This document shows, one piece after another, positions 9,249 to 18,319 of a DNA stretch of 64,000 nt. A program made the translations under genes and the position numbers. Below the pieces are notes generated by a model. It had not been told where the DNA came from, ran no database searches, and worked only from the letters and a program-made list of their open reading frames with translations. The DNA comes from Proteiniphilum sp. Its GTDB lineage: Bacteria; Bacteroidota; Bacteroidia; Bacteroidales; Dysgonomonadaceae. Numbering within the stretch: the stretch's first letter is position 1; every line of letters starts with the position of its first letter. The stretch lies in the NCBI GenBank assembly GCA_016839025.1, contig JADLKK010000002.1, positions 1 to 64,000 of the forward strand. Direction: 5' to 3'.

Positions 9249-10943
9249 ATGAAAGAAAAGCTCTTTATCTATCAACTTTTTCCACGTCTGTTCGGAAACA
9301 GAAATGGCACAAACCGCCACAACGGATCTCTCAGGGAGAACGGATGTGGAAAGTTTAACGACATCAGTCCCACCATTCTGAAACAGCTGAGAAAAAGTGG
9401 TTACACCCATATATGGTACATCGGGATTCCGGCACATGCCTCGTCAACCGACTACACCGAATACGGTATCCCGGTACAGTATCCGGAGATCATCAAGGGC
9501 AAAGCGGGTTCTCCCTATGCCATACGTGACTATTACGATGTGGATCCGGATCTGGCAGAGGAGGTAGCCCTTCGGATGGAGGAATTCGAGGCACTGGTAG
9601 AGCGTACACACCAGGCCGGGCTAAAGGTAATCACCGATTTTGTCCCCAACCATGTGGCACGTAACTACCGTTCGGTTTCCAGACCCCCCGGTATCGGGGA
9701 GTTGGGTGAAAATGATGACGATGCTGTCGCCTTCTCCCCCCAAAACAATTTTTATTACCTTCCCGGTCACTCATTGAAGATGGAACTTTCTCCCGGGAAA
9801 AAGAGCCGCTTTACCTACGGTGAAAAACCTGCAAAGGCGACGGGTAATGACTGCTTTACCCATACCCCCACCGTATATGACTGGTACGAGACCGTGAAAC
9901 TCAACTATGGAGTGGATTATCTCAACGGTATGCAGGAATATTTTGAACCGCTACCTGATACCTGGATCAAGATGAGGGATATCCTTCTCTTCTGGGCATC
10001 AAAGCAGATAGACGGATTCCGATGTGACATGGCAGAGATGGTGCCGTTACCTTTTTGGCAATGGGTCATTCCCCAGGTGAGAGAGCGCTATCCCGGAATC
10101 ATTTTCCTGGCAGAGATCTATCACCCGTCGCTCTACCGCGATTTCCTGGGAAACCGGCTCTTCGACTACCTCTACGACAAGGTGGGTCTATATGATGTGT
10201 TGCACGAGGTATCCTGCGGCTACAAACCATCATCTGAGATCACTTTTTCCCTGAATCACGTAGGGGATATCCAGCACCGGATGCTGACCTTCATGGAGAA
10301 CCACGACGAACAGCGGATCGCATCCGGTTTTTTTCTGAAGGAAGGAGAGAAAGGCAAGGCAGCCATGATTGTCACCTGCACCGTGAACAGCAATCCGGTA
10401 ATGGTTTACAACGGACAGGAGCTGGGTGAGAGAGGTATGGATAACGAGGGTTTCAGCGGTGTGAATGGGCGTACCACCATTTTCGACTACTGGTCGGTGG
10501 ATACCCTTCGCCGGTGGCACAATAATGGAAAGTGGAACGATCTGCTGCTTACTTCACGCGAGAAGGAGCTGCAATTATTTTACCGGCGTCTCATCACACT
10601 CTGCAACCAGGAAGAGGCACTCTCATCCGGCCTTTTTTACGACTTGATGCCGGCCAACTATGAGAATCCCGACTTTGACTCTGCCAAACTGTTCGCTTAC
10701 TTGCGTGGCAATGGAAATGACCTCTTGCTCATCATAGTCAACTTTGATCCTTCTCCCCGCGAATGCACCCTGCATATACCACAACATGCCTATTCCTTTT
10801 TTGGAACGGAGGAGAGTGGGGAGGGTAAGCTGACCCCCCTGCTGCAAAAAGAGAACGAGACATTACTCTTCTCCTATGATTTTCCTTACCGCATACAACT
10901 GGCTGGCCTGAGCGGGGAAATTTACCGCATCACTTTTTTGTGA
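9249..10943 (+). CDS. GH13 alpha-amylase family glycosidase, cytoplasmic
   Basis: A 564-residue (beta/alpha)8 glycosidase of family GH13. The conserved regions are present in order: DFVPNHVARNY, GFRCDMAEMVP (nucleophile Asp), FLAEIYHP (acid/base Glu), and FMENHDEQR (third acid). A C-terminal beta domain begins near residue 470. No signal peptide or SusG-like lipobox is seen, so it probably acts on internal alpha-glucans or imported maltodextrins. It is not part of a Sus-type locus, since no susC/susD genes lie near. Exact specificity cannot be read from the sequence. Confidence 0.88.
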   Translation: MKEKLFIYQLFPRLFGNRNGTNRHNGSLRENGCGKFNDISPTILKQLRKSGYTHIWYIGIPAHASSTDYTEYGIPVQYPEIIKGKAGSPYAIRDYYDVDPDLAEEVALRMEEFEALVERTHQAGLKVITDFVPNHVARNYRSVSRPPGIGELGENDDDAVAFSPQNNFYYLPGHSLKMELSPGKKSRFTYGEKPAKATGNDCFTHTPTVYDWYETVKLNYGVDYLNGMQEYFEPLPDTWIKMRDILLFWASKQIDGFRCDMAEMVPLPFWQWVIPQVRERYPGIIFLAEIYHPSLYRDFLGNRLFDYLYDKVGLYDVLHEVSCGYKPSSEITFSLNHVGDIQHRMLTFMENHDEQRIASGFFLKEGEKGKAAMIVTCTVNSNPVMVYNGQELGERGMDNEGFSGVNGRTTIFDYWSVDTLRRWHNNGKWNDLLLTSREKELQLFYRRLITLCNQEEALSSGLFYDLMPANYENPDFDSAKLFAYLRGNGNDLLLIIVNFDPSPRECTLHIPQHAYSFFGTEESGEGKLTPLLQKENETLLFSYDFPYRIQLAGLSGEIYRITFL

Positions 10944-10971
10944 TTTATTCCTTTATTGCCGTTTGTTTTTG

Positions 10972-10979
10972 TACTTTTG
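10972..10979 (+). promoter_or_regulatory. Possible -7 element (TACTTTTG) for prs
   Basis: TACTTTTG fits TAnnTTTG and sits about 70 bp before the prs start, in the gap after the amylase gene. A TTG 13 bp upstream is too close for the usual spacing. Confidence 0.45.
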
Positions 10980-11050
10980 TCCCATCATTCAATTTCACGG
11001 GGAGAAGGGTCACATGAAGCGATCAGAACCATTTTTCAAAACAGAACAGC

Positions 11051-11986
11051 ATGCAGGAGAGACCATTTAAAATCTTTTCGGGAACCAAATCACGTTATTT
11101 CGCTGAAAAGGTATGCAACAGCCTGGGGTGTCCCCTGGGCAACATGATTATTGAGCACTTTGCCGACGGTGAGTTCGCCGTATCTTATGAGGAGTCGATT
11201 CGGGGTAAGCAGGTGTTCCTCATTCAGTCCACCTTCCCCAACTCAGACAACCTGATGGAGTTGCTGCTGATGATCGATGCGGCCAAACGTGCTTCTGCCA
11301 AGTCAATCGTGGCAGTGATTCCCTACTTCGGATGGGCACGACAAGACCGCAAGGACAAGCCACGTGTCAGCATAGGAGCCAAGCTGATTGCCGACATGCT
11401 GGCCGCAGCCGGCATCAACCGGTTGATCACAATGGACCTGCATGCCGATCAGATTCAAGGCTTTTTCAATGTGCCGGTCGATCACCTCTATGCTTCGGGT
11501 GTTTTTGTGGAGTATGTGAAACAACTCGATTTGGCCAATATGGTAATCGCCACACCCGACGTGGGTGGCACCAAGCGTGCCAGCGCCTATTCCAAGTTTC
11601 TGGGTTGCCCCATGGTGATCTGCTATAAGCTACGCAAGAAAGCCAATGAGATCTCCGATATGCAGATCATCGGTGACGTGAAAGGAATGGATATCCTGCT
11701 CATCGATGACATTGTGGATACGGCAGGAACCATTACCCGTGCTGCCGACCTGATCATAGAGAATGGGGCCAACTCGGTCAGGGCTATCGCCAGTCACGCA
11801 GTGATGTCGGATCCCGCTTCCGCCAGGGTTGATAACTCCCGGTTGAAAGAGATCATCTTTACCGATAGCATACCCTATTCCAAGAAATCGGAAAAAGTAA
11901 AAATCCTCTCTGTCGCCGATATGTTTGCCGACTCCATCATGCGGGTTTGCAACAACGAGTCGATCAGCTCTCTGTACGTTGTCTGA
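11051..11986 (+). CDS. prs: Ribose-phosphate pyrophosphokinase (PRPP synthetase)
   Basis: Prs makes PRPP from ribose 5-phosphate and ATP, feeding purine, pyrimidine, histidine and NAD pathways. It carries FADGEFAVSYEESIRGKQVF, PYFGWARQDRKDKPR, TMDLHADQIQGFF, and the PRPP-binding loop ILLIDDIVDTAGTI. The length of 311 residues is standard. A possible -7 element lies upstream, and a large hairpin follows the gene. Confidence 0.97.
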   Translation: MQERPFKIFSGTKSRYFAEKVCNSLGCPLGNMIIEHFADGEFAVSYEESIRGKQVFLIQSTFPNSDNLMELLLMIDAAKRASAKSIVAVIPYFGWARQDRKDKPRVSIGAKLIADMLAAAGINRLITMDLHADQIQGFFNVPVDHLYASGVFVEYVKQLDLANMVIATPDVGGTKRASAYSKFLGCPMVICYKLRKKANEISDMQIIGDVKGMDILLIDDIVDTAGTITRAADLIIENGANSVRAIASHAVMSDPASARVDNSRLKEIIFTDSIPYSKKSEKVKILSVADMFADSIMRVCNNESISSLYVV

Positions 11987-12039
11987 CCTTCTTCAGACGG
12001 GTTACCTGCTTTCCCTCTCTGATCACTTTCTGTTGGAAA

Positions 12040-12090
12040 TTACCGGCAGTATGGGGTCAGGGAGGGAATTTTTTCCCCATATGCCGGCAA
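12040..12090 (+). terminator. Large imperfect hairpin after prs
   Basis: TTACCGGCAGTATGGGG pairs with CCCCATATGCCGGCAA across a loop of about 18 bases, with one mismatch and one bulge. It lies about 55 bp past the prs stop. No T-run follows the stem, so it may be an RNA-stability element or an attenuating structure rather than a simple terminator. Confidence 0.5.
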
Positions 12091-12180
12091 TAGTACAGGA
12101 TGGACTGTAACCACTTCACAGGAATGATTATTTTTGATACCATCTCACGGAACTTAACTGTTTAACCAAAACATTTTGAT

Positions 12181-12588
12181 ATGGATTATAAAATTGAAGA
12201 GATTGAAGGGATTGGCCCCGTGTATGGAGAAAAGTTAAAGGCAGCCGGTATCAGCAGGGTTGACCAGTTACTGGAAAAGTGTGCAGCAAAGAGTGGTCGG
12301 GTATCGTTAGCCAACGAGAGTGGTATAGATGAGAAATTGATTCTGAAGTGGACCAATCACGCTGATCTGTTTCGTATCAATGGCATAGGACCTCAATTTT
12401 CAGAATTGCTGGAAGTTGCAGGTGTGGATACCGTAAAAGAGCTCCGTACGCGTAATGCGGAGAACCTCTATGCCAAATTGCAGGAAGTAAACGAAGAGAA
12501 GAAGCTGGTTCGCCGTCTTCCCTCACTGAGCCAGGTAGCACAAATGATTGACGATGCCGGAAAGGCGGAGGTACGAATGACCTATTGA
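12181..12588 (+). CDS. DUF4332-like helix-hairpin-helix protein
   Basis: A 135-residue protein with two helix-hairpin-helix repeats: IEGIGPVYGEKLKAAGI near residues 8-24 and INGIGPQFSELLEVAGV near 64-80. Such repeats usually contact DNA backbone or other nucleic acids. The architecture fits DUF4332, whose role is unknown. It has no signal peptide. A strong hairpin terminator follows, shared with the convergent phosphatase gene. Confidence 0.8.
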   Translation: MDYKIEEIEGIGPVYGEKLKAAGISRVDQLLEKCAAKSGRVSLANESGIDEKLILKWTNHADLFRINGIGPQFSELLEVAGVDTVKELRTRNAENLYAKLQEVNEEKKLVRRLPSLSQVAQMIDDAGKAEVRMTY

Positions 12589-12612
12589 TCAGGCAGGAGA
12601 AAGAAGAAATTG

Positions 12613-12643
12613 GAAAACGGCCGAATATTTTCAGCCGTTTTTT
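12613..12643. terminator. Bidirectional terminator between DUF4332 and phosphatase genes
   Basis: AAAACGGC and GCCGTTTT flank a loop containing GAA/TTC that can extend the stem. T-runs lie on both sides, as expected for two convergent genes. The 3' arm touches the phosphatase stop codon. Confidence 0.8.
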
Positions 12644-13155
12644 CATGTCAGCAGGTGATCTTTTTTGATGGTGAGAAGCAATCCTTCGCAGGCATCCTCC
12701 AACAGATCGAGCACCAGCTCAAAGCCTGAAGCTTCTCCGTAGTAGGGGTCGGGAATATGGTTATGAAGCTTACGGAATTGCATCAGGTAATCGGTTATCA
12801 GGTGAACTTTTTCCGCTTCTTCCTTGCTGGCGGTCATCGCTCGCACCGTTCTGAGGTTATTCTCATCCATCACCAGGATGTAGTCGAAAGCCGACAGATC
12901 ATCTTTTCTGAGCTTTCGCGAGCGACTGCAGAAGTCATACCCTCTCTTCTCCCCATGTAGTCGCATCCGTTCATCGGGCAACTCCCCTTCGTGCCATCCC
13001 GATGTACCTGCGGAGTCCACTGCAATCAGATCCTGAAGGCCGTTTTTCTCAATGATTCCGCACATGATCCCTTCTGCTGCAGGCGATCGACAAATGTTTC
13101 CCAGACAAACAAAAAGCAGCCTGATCTTCTTTTTCTTTCCTTGAGTAGGATTCAT
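12643..13155 (-). CDS. Low-molecular-weight protein-tyrosine phosphatase
   Basis: The family P-loop FVCLGNICRSPAAEGIM (CX5R, nucleophile Cys) lies at the N-terminus and the general-acid DP motif (IPDPYYG) near the C-terminus, as in arsenate-reductase-like LMW phosphatases. The ATG at 13155 gives 170 residues and is preferred to one 16 codons upstream, because that extension covers the -7 region. Substrates are probably phosphotyrosine proteins. No tyrosine-kinase or capsule gene lies nearby, so its partner is unknown. Confidence 0.93.
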   Translation of the reverse strand: MNPTQGKKKKIRLLFVCLGNICRSPAAEGIMCGIIEKNGLQDLIAVDSAGTSGWHEGELPDERMRLHGEKRGYDFCSRSRKLRKDDLSAFDYILVMDENNLRTVRAMTASKEEAEKVHLITDYLMQFRKLHNHIPDPYYGEASGFELVLDLLEDACEGLLLTIKKDHLLT

Positions 13156-13200
13156 ATGTTTTTTTCGAATTTTTCTGTTTAATAACCTTAACAAATGGCA

Positions 13201-13231
13201 CAAAGATAATGGAATTCTGACGAAGTCACAA
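13201..13231 (-). promoter_or_regulatory. Promoter of the LMW phosphatase gene
   Basis: On the minus strand TTG (13231-13229), a 20-base spacer, then TATCTTTG (13208-13201). This is a full match to the Bacteroidota TTG / TAnnTTTG promoter, about 45 bp before the preferred ATG. Confidence 0.75.
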
Positions 13232-13280
13232 ATAAAAAGGAAGTAAGTTGATGCTATAGAGGATGTAATGCCATTCTCTG

Positions 13281-13311
13281 TTGGGAGGATTTGGGAATTT
13301 GTTTATCTTTG
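13281..13311 (+). promoter_or_regulatory. Promoter of the DUF454 gene
   Basis: TTG (13281-13283), a 20-base spacer, then TATCTTTG (13304-13311), a full match to the Bacteroidota promoter pattern, 48 bp before the gene. With the phosphatase promoter it makes a divergent pair. Confidence 0.75.
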
Positions 13312-13358
13312 CAGCCTTGCAGGAGTAAGTGTGACGCTGCATCAGAGATCTTGGATGA

Positions 13359-13874
13359 ATGGATAATAACCGCAAAAATGACAGCAGAGTGGCTCTTCAG
13401 GAAGCTGCTATACCCGTAAGGGAGAGAAAAGTGAAACTGGAGATCGAAAAGAACAGGGTACGGCGTGGACTTTATCTGACAGGTGGAACCCTCTCCCTGG
13501 CATTGGCCATCCTTGGGATCGTGGTACCCGGCCTGCCGGTCACACCGCTTGCTCTTTTGTCCGCATTTCTGTTTGCCAAAAGTTCAGAGCGACTATACAA
13601 CTGGCTCCTGAACAACCGCATACTGGGTCCCCGCATCAAAAACTACCAGCGTCGAAAGGGAGTGACCCGCAAGGGAAAGCTGGGGATCATTGCATTCATG
13701 ACATTGATGGTGCTTTTTTCCTCCTTCCTGGTGATCAGTGTCATTCCCATTCGTATCCTGATCCTCTCCATGGGAATGGTTGGCATGGTTGTTGTCTGGT
13801 TCTTCGTACCTACTGCAACCGATGATCCTGAACGATGCGACAAAGGAGAGGATCGGGAAGAGATTTCACCATAG
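13359..13874 (+). CDS. DUF454 (YbaN) family inner-membrane protein
   Basis: The protein has 171 residues. A charged N-terminal arm of about 40 residues precedes the DUF454 core: GLYLTGGTLSLALAILGIVVPGLPVTP, then SAFLFAKSSERLYNWLLNNRILGPRIKNY, then two more helices. The GLPTTP-like motif (here GLPVTP) and the RxLGP motif are family hallmarks. Function is unknown; E. coli YbaN is a small membrane protein. It is transcribed alone and is convergent with the HD hydrolase gene. Confidence 0.88.
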   Translation: MDNNRKNDSRVALQEAAIPVRERKVKLEIEKNRVRRGLYLTGGTLSLALAILGIVVPGLPVTPLALLSAFLFAKSSERLYNWLLNNRILGPRIKNYQRRKGVTRKGKLGIIAFMTLMVLFSSFLVISVIPIRILILSMGMVGMVVVWFFVPTATDDPERCDKGEDREEISP

Positions 13875-13902
13875 GGGATTTCCTTCATCTGACTGTATGA
13901 CA

Positions 13903-15126
13903 TCAATCCCGCAGGTAGGCAAAGTAATGCTTCACCACCTTCTTTGAAAGCAGTTCGATGTTGAGCATGTCTGACGCACGTGAGATATCCTTCACCGTTC
14001 CATCTTTGTAGAGGATACCAATGCTGTCGTCCTTTTCACTGTACATGTCGGTGGAAAGCGCATCGGATGAGATAAAACAGGCAGCATCCTCTTCCTTGAT
14101 CCGATATTTTTCGGCAAATAACCGCTTGAGTTTTTCCCTCCTCTCTTCCGCATAGGGCTGTTCAGAGATTTCAATCCTGAAAAGACGACGATTGACCATC
14201 GCCTTGCTCAGTACAGAAAGGACAGTGTCATGGTGGGTGGTCCATACTTTTAGAGCCGTCCAGACATCGTTGTCATCCAGATCCATGAATTGCCTCAGTG
14301 CCTCCCCATCGGCTGTGAAGTCATTCGGAGTGGGATCATTTCGCAGAAAATAGGAAAGAGCAGGAGAGGCGAACAGCTCCTCTCCCTTCCTGGAGAGCTC
14401 GCGGGCACGCCTCAGTGTGTTGATCAGCATCTTTTCCGCTGCGACAGCCGTCTTGTGAAGGTATACCTGCCAGTACATCAGACGACGTGACATCAGGAAG
14501 TTCTCGATGGAATAGATTCCTTTCGACTCTACCACCAACCGTTCATCCTTCAGGTCTAGCATCTTGATGATCCGTGCCGATCCGATGTTCCCCTCGCTCA
14601 CACCGGTAAAGAAGCTGTCGCGCCGCAGGTAGTCGAGACGGTCTACATCGAGCTGGCCACTTACAAGCTGGTGCAGGAAACCTTTGGGATAACAATCGGT
14701 AAAGATATCGATGGCTGTTTGCAGGGTGCCCTGGCACTCCCGATTCATCTGCTCCATCATCAACAGGGAGATCTCCTCATGGTGTATGCTGGTGACCAGC
14801 GCATGTTCGAGCACATGCGAGAATGGCCCGTGCCCTATGTCGTGCATGAGGATAGCTGCCAGCGCACCGTTCTGTTCCTCCTCTGTGATGGTGTGGCCTT
14901 TCTCCCTGAGTGTTTTGAGTGCTTCATCCATCAGATACATGGCACCGATGGAATGATGGAAGCGGGTATGTTGGGCACCCGGATAGACGAAGGGAGCAAG
15001 TCCCAGCTGCCGTATACGGTTCAACCGTTGCAGGTTGGGATGGCAGATCAGCTCATAGACAAATTCGTTCGGGATATTGATGAATCCGAACACCGGGTCG
15101 TTGATGATTTTTCGTTTCAGGGACAT
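13903..15126 (-). CDS. HD-domain phosphohydrolase (dGTPase-like family)
   Basis: The 407-residue protein has the metal-binding HD signature: TRFHHSIG near residue 55, MHDIGHGPFSH near 93-103, and QLDVDRLDYLRRD near 158-170. This layout is typical of the SAMHD1/dGTPase-like group of stand-alone HD phosphohydrolases common in bacteria. Likely substrates are (d)NTPs or other phosphorylated nucleotides, but that cannot be read directly. It is followed in the opposite sense by the DUF454 gene and preceded by the DUF4395 gene 19 bp upstream. Confidence 0.88.
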   Translation of the reverse strand: MSLKRKIINDPVFGFINIPNEFVYELICHPNLQRLNRIRQLGLAPFVYPGAQHTRFHHSIGAMYLMDEALKTLREKGHTITEEEQNGALAAILMHDIGHGPFSHVLEHALVTSIHHEEISLLMMEQMNRECQGTLQTAIDIFTDCYPKGFLHQLVSGQLDVDRLDYLRRDSFFTGVSEGNIGSARIIKMLDLKDERLVVESKGIYSIENFLMSRRLMYWQVYLHKTAVAAEKMLINTLRRARELSRKGEELFASPALSYFLRNDPTPNDFTADGEALRQFMDLDDNDVWTALKVWTTHHDTVLSVLSKAMVNRRLFRIEISEQPYAEERREKLKRLFAEKYRIKEEDAACFISSDALSTDMYSEKDDSIGILYKDGTVKDISRASDMLNIELLSKKVVKHYFAYLRD

Positions 15127-15145
15127 GATCTCAGAGGGTGTTGTA

Positions 15146-15571
15146 CTATTTTCTGTTCACCAGTGGAGCGACAACCCAATTGTAGACGTAACATCCCACA
15201 CAGATGTTGAAGAGTGCCTCCAGCATGGCACATACCAGCAGTATAACGCCTGTTGTCAATGCGACCACCGGCAAGTGCAGGAACAGGAAAAGGGCGATAG
15301 CAAGTGAAAAGAAAAGGCCGACACCGGCTGCGAATCTCTTCGGCGGTGCAAAAATGGATCTGGGGGTGGTTCTCAGCAGTCGTGTCAGTACTTTGGCAAA
15401 TATCGCCAGTGGAGAGGGAACACTGGTGAAAGCCCTCAGAGCGAAGTCGGCTGCCAGCAAAAGGGCCAGCCATATCCACCCCTTCAGGAGGGTCAGCAGT
15501 GTAAGGATCAATACTTGTGCGGCTACCAGCTGTACCACGTTTCTGTCTATCTGATTGGTTTTTTTCTTCAT
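15146..15571 (-). CDS. DUF4395 family membrane protein
   Basis: A 141-residue integral membrane protein with about four helices. NVVQLVAAQVLILTLLTLL begins it, then FALRAFTSVPSPLAIFAKVL, GVGLFFSLAIALFLFL, and a last helix ending VGCYVYNWVV. The order matches DUF4395, whose function is unknown but which is sometimes found with redox or thiol-transfer proteins. It probably shares a transcript with the HD hydrolase gene. Confidence 0.8.
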   Translation of the reverse strand: MKKKTNQIDRNVVQLVAAQVLILTLLTLLKGWIWLALLLAADFALRAFTSVPSPLAIFAKVLTRLLRTTPRSIFAPPKRFAAGVGLFFSLAIALFLFLHLPVVALTTGVILLVCAMLEALFNICVGCYVYNWVVAPLVNRK

Positions 15572-15747
15572 CTGAAATGATCATTAATCCAAACAGTAAA
15601 CACCCATTCTGATGGGATTGTTCCCGATCCTGATGCAACGTTCATACGCTGGCAAGCTTACAGTTTGAAATTCGACGTTCGAGGTTGGAGCAATAGACAT
15701 CCTCACGTGAACCCACTAACCTCTCAATTCATCAGCAAATTATTGTA

Positions 15748-16575
15748 TCAACCTACATGTTTTCCCAGCATCAATTGCATCTCCAGTTGCAGCTTTCTGG
15801 CCTCACCGGCAGCAGCGGATGCAAAGTCCTCCCCGCTGTCGGCGTAGATAATGTTGCGGGATGAGTTCACCAGCAGGCCGCATTGGCTGTTCATGCCGTA
15901 ACGGCACACCTCCTCCAGCGATCCTCCCTGGGCTCCTACACCGGGAACCAGCAAAAAGTGATCCGGCACAATCCTGCGTACCTCTTCAAACAGCCTGCCC
16001 TGGGTGGCACCCACCACATACATCATCTGGTCGGCAGATGCCCATTGCTGCGAGCGATGCAGCACCTTTGCGAAGAGTGATTCACCCTCCCTGTCTATCG
16101 TCAACTGGAAATCTTCAGAACCCTTGTTGCTGGTGAGCGCCAACAGGATCACCCACCGCTCCTGGTGGAGAAGGAAAGGCTTCACGCTGTCCTCACCCAT
16201 GTAAGGCGCCACGGTAAGGGCATCCACCTTCATCCGGTCGAAGAAGGTGCGGGCATACATCTCGCTGGTGTTACCGATATCCCCCCGCTTGGCATCGGCG
16301 ATAATGAATTGTTGCGGATAACGCTGCCGGATATAGGCTACCGTTTTCTCCAGGGCAAGCCATCCCTGCACTCCCATGCTTTCATAGAAGGCCACATTGG
16401 GCTTGTAGGCCACGCAGAAGGGTGCCGTAGCATCTACGATTGCCTTGTTGAAGGCATAGATGGGATCCTCGTTGTCTAGCAGGTGTTCCGGGATTTTGTT
16501 GATATCACTGTCCAGTCCCACGCAGAGGAACGATTGTTTCTGTTGAATCTGTTCGAATAGTTGTTGACGGTTCAT
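15748..16575 (-). CDS. pyrF: Orotidine 5'-phosphate decarboxylase
   Basis: PyrF makes UMP from OMP, the last step of de novo pyrimidine synthesis. The [10 protein letters not shown] start, the [12 protein letters not shown] segment, and the catalytic [15 protein letters not shown] (Lys and Asp) are present, with [10 protein letters not shown] later. It is a type 2 OMPDC of 275 residues. It is the last gene of the purM-prfA operon and starts 3 bp after the lipoprotein gene. Confidence 0.97.
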   Translation of the reverse strand: MNRQQLFEQIQQKQSFLCVGLDSDINKIPEHLLDNEDPIYAFNKAIVDATAPFCVAYKPNVAFYESMGVQGWLALEKTVAYIRQRYPQQFIIADAKRGDIGNTSEMYARTFFDRMKVDALTVAPYMGEDSVKPFLLHQERWVILLALTSNKGSEDFQLTIDREGESLFAKVLHRSQQWASADQMMYVVGATQGRLFEEVRRIVPDHFLLVPGVGAQGGSLEEVCRYGMNSQCGLLVNSSRNIIYADSGEDFASAAAGEARKLQLEMQLMLGKHVG

Positions 16576-16578
16576 TTG

Positions 16579-18312
16579 TCATTCTTTGGTTATGTTCACT
16601 GTTTCCAGGTGCCATGCATCGGTCGTCAGATCGTTACTGTCGACGTTTTTCACCAACAGGAGCCGTTCACCGCTGCGAGTGGTAAAGAGATAATGGGCCA
16701 TGGTCTTGTAGTAGTCGGCTTTACCGCCTACGCTGAAGACATAGTCGTTCAGGGTAATGGTACGCAACCGGTTGTAATACTGGTCGTCGAATTCCGTCAC
16801 GATGTTGCGATCCATCCAGTGTATCGACCGGTAAGCACCCCATATGGTCTTTCTCTCGGCATTGTGATCGAAAGAGCTAAAGTAGTAAAAATTTTCAATT
16901 TCGCTGTCAAACGGGATGAACTTACCGGATTCCCGGATCTGTTCTCCGGTTGTTTCGTTCGGCGTATGATAAACCTTTCCGTCATGGGTACTGAAGAGCA
17001 GCCGCTGATCTTCTGTGGTCCAGTACCAGGTTCCGTATCCGGAATACCAGTACTTGACGGCTTTCGCCCCATCGGGATGAGAGATATCCACCAGATAGAT
17101 TCCATTGGCGCTGTTCTCTTTCCTGGAGAGGAGTAGCATCGGTTTCCCCTTCATCTTCAGCAGGACGTCTCCTTCCGCCCGATTTTCCCCGGGAGTGGCA
17201 GAGTGATTGGTCAGTTCTGATGTCTCCCTATTCACCGAGAAAAGTTCCCTGTTCGTGTCGGAGAGATAATATCTCCCGTTTTCGCCATCTGAGACATCGG
17301 TGACGATAAAACCGGTTACAAAGCTTTCCTGCCGCTGCAGGGTAGAGAGCCGAAAGCTCTCGATCCGGTCGTTCATCCCCACCAGTACCAGCTGATGGTC
17401 TGCAGAGAGCTGCATCGAGTAGGGGTTCCTTTCGAGGATGATCTCCCGTTTCTCATTCCTATCCGGCTGATAGGCGATCAGCCGTGCCGGGTTGCGGGTG
17501 ATGAGTAGTGCCGTGTTACTCTGTTTGTCAAATTCGGCATCGATCACCATCCCTTCCAGTGGGATCATGGTGTCGGGATTTTTGAAAGTGCGGACTACCA
17601 CCTTTATCGTGACTTTCAGCAGTGGCTTCTCCGGATCATTCGTCTCGAGGATGATCTCACCCTCGTGTACACCCGGTACAAGCTGCTCCCGGTCGGGTAT
17701 GATCAGATAATTGGTCTGGCTGTGGGGAAACAGCACGCGGGTGCTGTCCAGCTCGAATGAATCTTCATATACCGACTGCTCCTGCAGCCTGATCCATTCC
17801 GGTTTAGCGGTAAGGCGGTAAAAGAGATACCCCGCTGCCCAATTGGAGATATTGAACACCTTCTCGATGCTTACCGAATCCAGGTCGATCTGATGTGGAG
17901 TGATCGCTGCAGCCGGGATGCCTGGATTGTAATGCACCACCGGGATGGAGAGCATGCCAAAATCACTGATATCCAAAATGATCGTCCCCAATTGAAGCGG
18001 TTCAAGGTTCACGGTGGATTCAAATGGATCCACCCTGATGTCGAAGGTGAGATTCCCCCCTCCGTCAATCTCCCCGTGGAGTGAGGCGAAATGGAGGATA
18101 CGGGGATACTGCATCACCTTGTATCGGTTGCCATGCAACCCGGAAAGGGTGAGGGTTACCCCGGTGAACTGGGAGGTAGGATTCACGTATAGGACGCCAT
18201 CAAGCAGATAGGATTCGGGATGTTTCCGGTTTTCTTCCAGAAAGGAGTCGTCACATGCCGGTAACAGGGAGAGCAGGGAGAGGAGCAGAAGTGTGATTTT
18301 GACTTGTTTCAT
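16579..18312 (-). CDS. Large lipoprotein with BACON-like domain and propeller-like C-terminus
   Basis: The 577-residue protein starts at MKQVKITLLLLSLLSLL with lipobox LPAC; the ATG at 18312 fits the signal peptide. After a short beta segment, residues of about 135-235 (PEWIRLQE ... PGVHEGEIILETNDPEKPLLKVTIKVVV) resemble a BACON or Ig-like domain found in Bacteroidota surface proteins. The rest has repeated short beta units (PYSMQLSADHQLVLVG, GRYYLSDTNRELFSV, DQRLLFSTHDGKVYH) suggesting a beta-propeller. It starts 7 bp after a beta-barrel gene, and the two likely work together at the outer membrane. No known function. Confidence 0.75.
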   Translation of the reverse strand: MKQVKITLLLLSLLSLLPACDDSFLEENRKHPESYLLDGVLYVNPTSQFTGVTLTLSGLHGNRYKVMQYPRILHFASLHGEIDGGGNLTFDIRVDPFESTVNLEPLQLGTIILDISDFGMLSIPVVHYNPGIPAAAITPHQIDLDSVSIEKVFNISNWAAGYLFYRLTAKPEWIRLQEQSVYEDSFELDSTRVLFPHSQTNYLIIPDREQLVPGVHEGEIILETNDPEKPLLKVTIKVVVRTFKNPDTMIPLEGMVIDAEFDKQSNTALLITRNPARLIAYQPDRNEKREIILERNPYSMQLSADHQLVLVGMNDRIESFRLSTLQRQESFVTGFIVTDVSDGENGRYYLSDTNRELFSVNRETSELTNHSATPGENRAEGDVLLKMKGKPMLLLSRKENSANGIYLVDISHPDGAKAVKYWYSGYGTWYWTTEDQRLLFSTHDGKVYHTPNETTGEQIRESGKFIPFDSEIENFYYFSSFDHNAERKTIWGAYRSIHWMDRNIVTEFDDQYYNRLRTITLNDYVFSVGGKADYYKTMAHYLFTTRSGERLLLVKNVDSNDLTTDAWHLETVNITKE

Positions 18313-18319
18313 GGCAGCA

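Noticed and set aside
15660-15700. TTCGA-containing stretch that recalls a tRNA T-loop
   Set aside because: No matching acceptor, D or anticodon arms can be folded around it.
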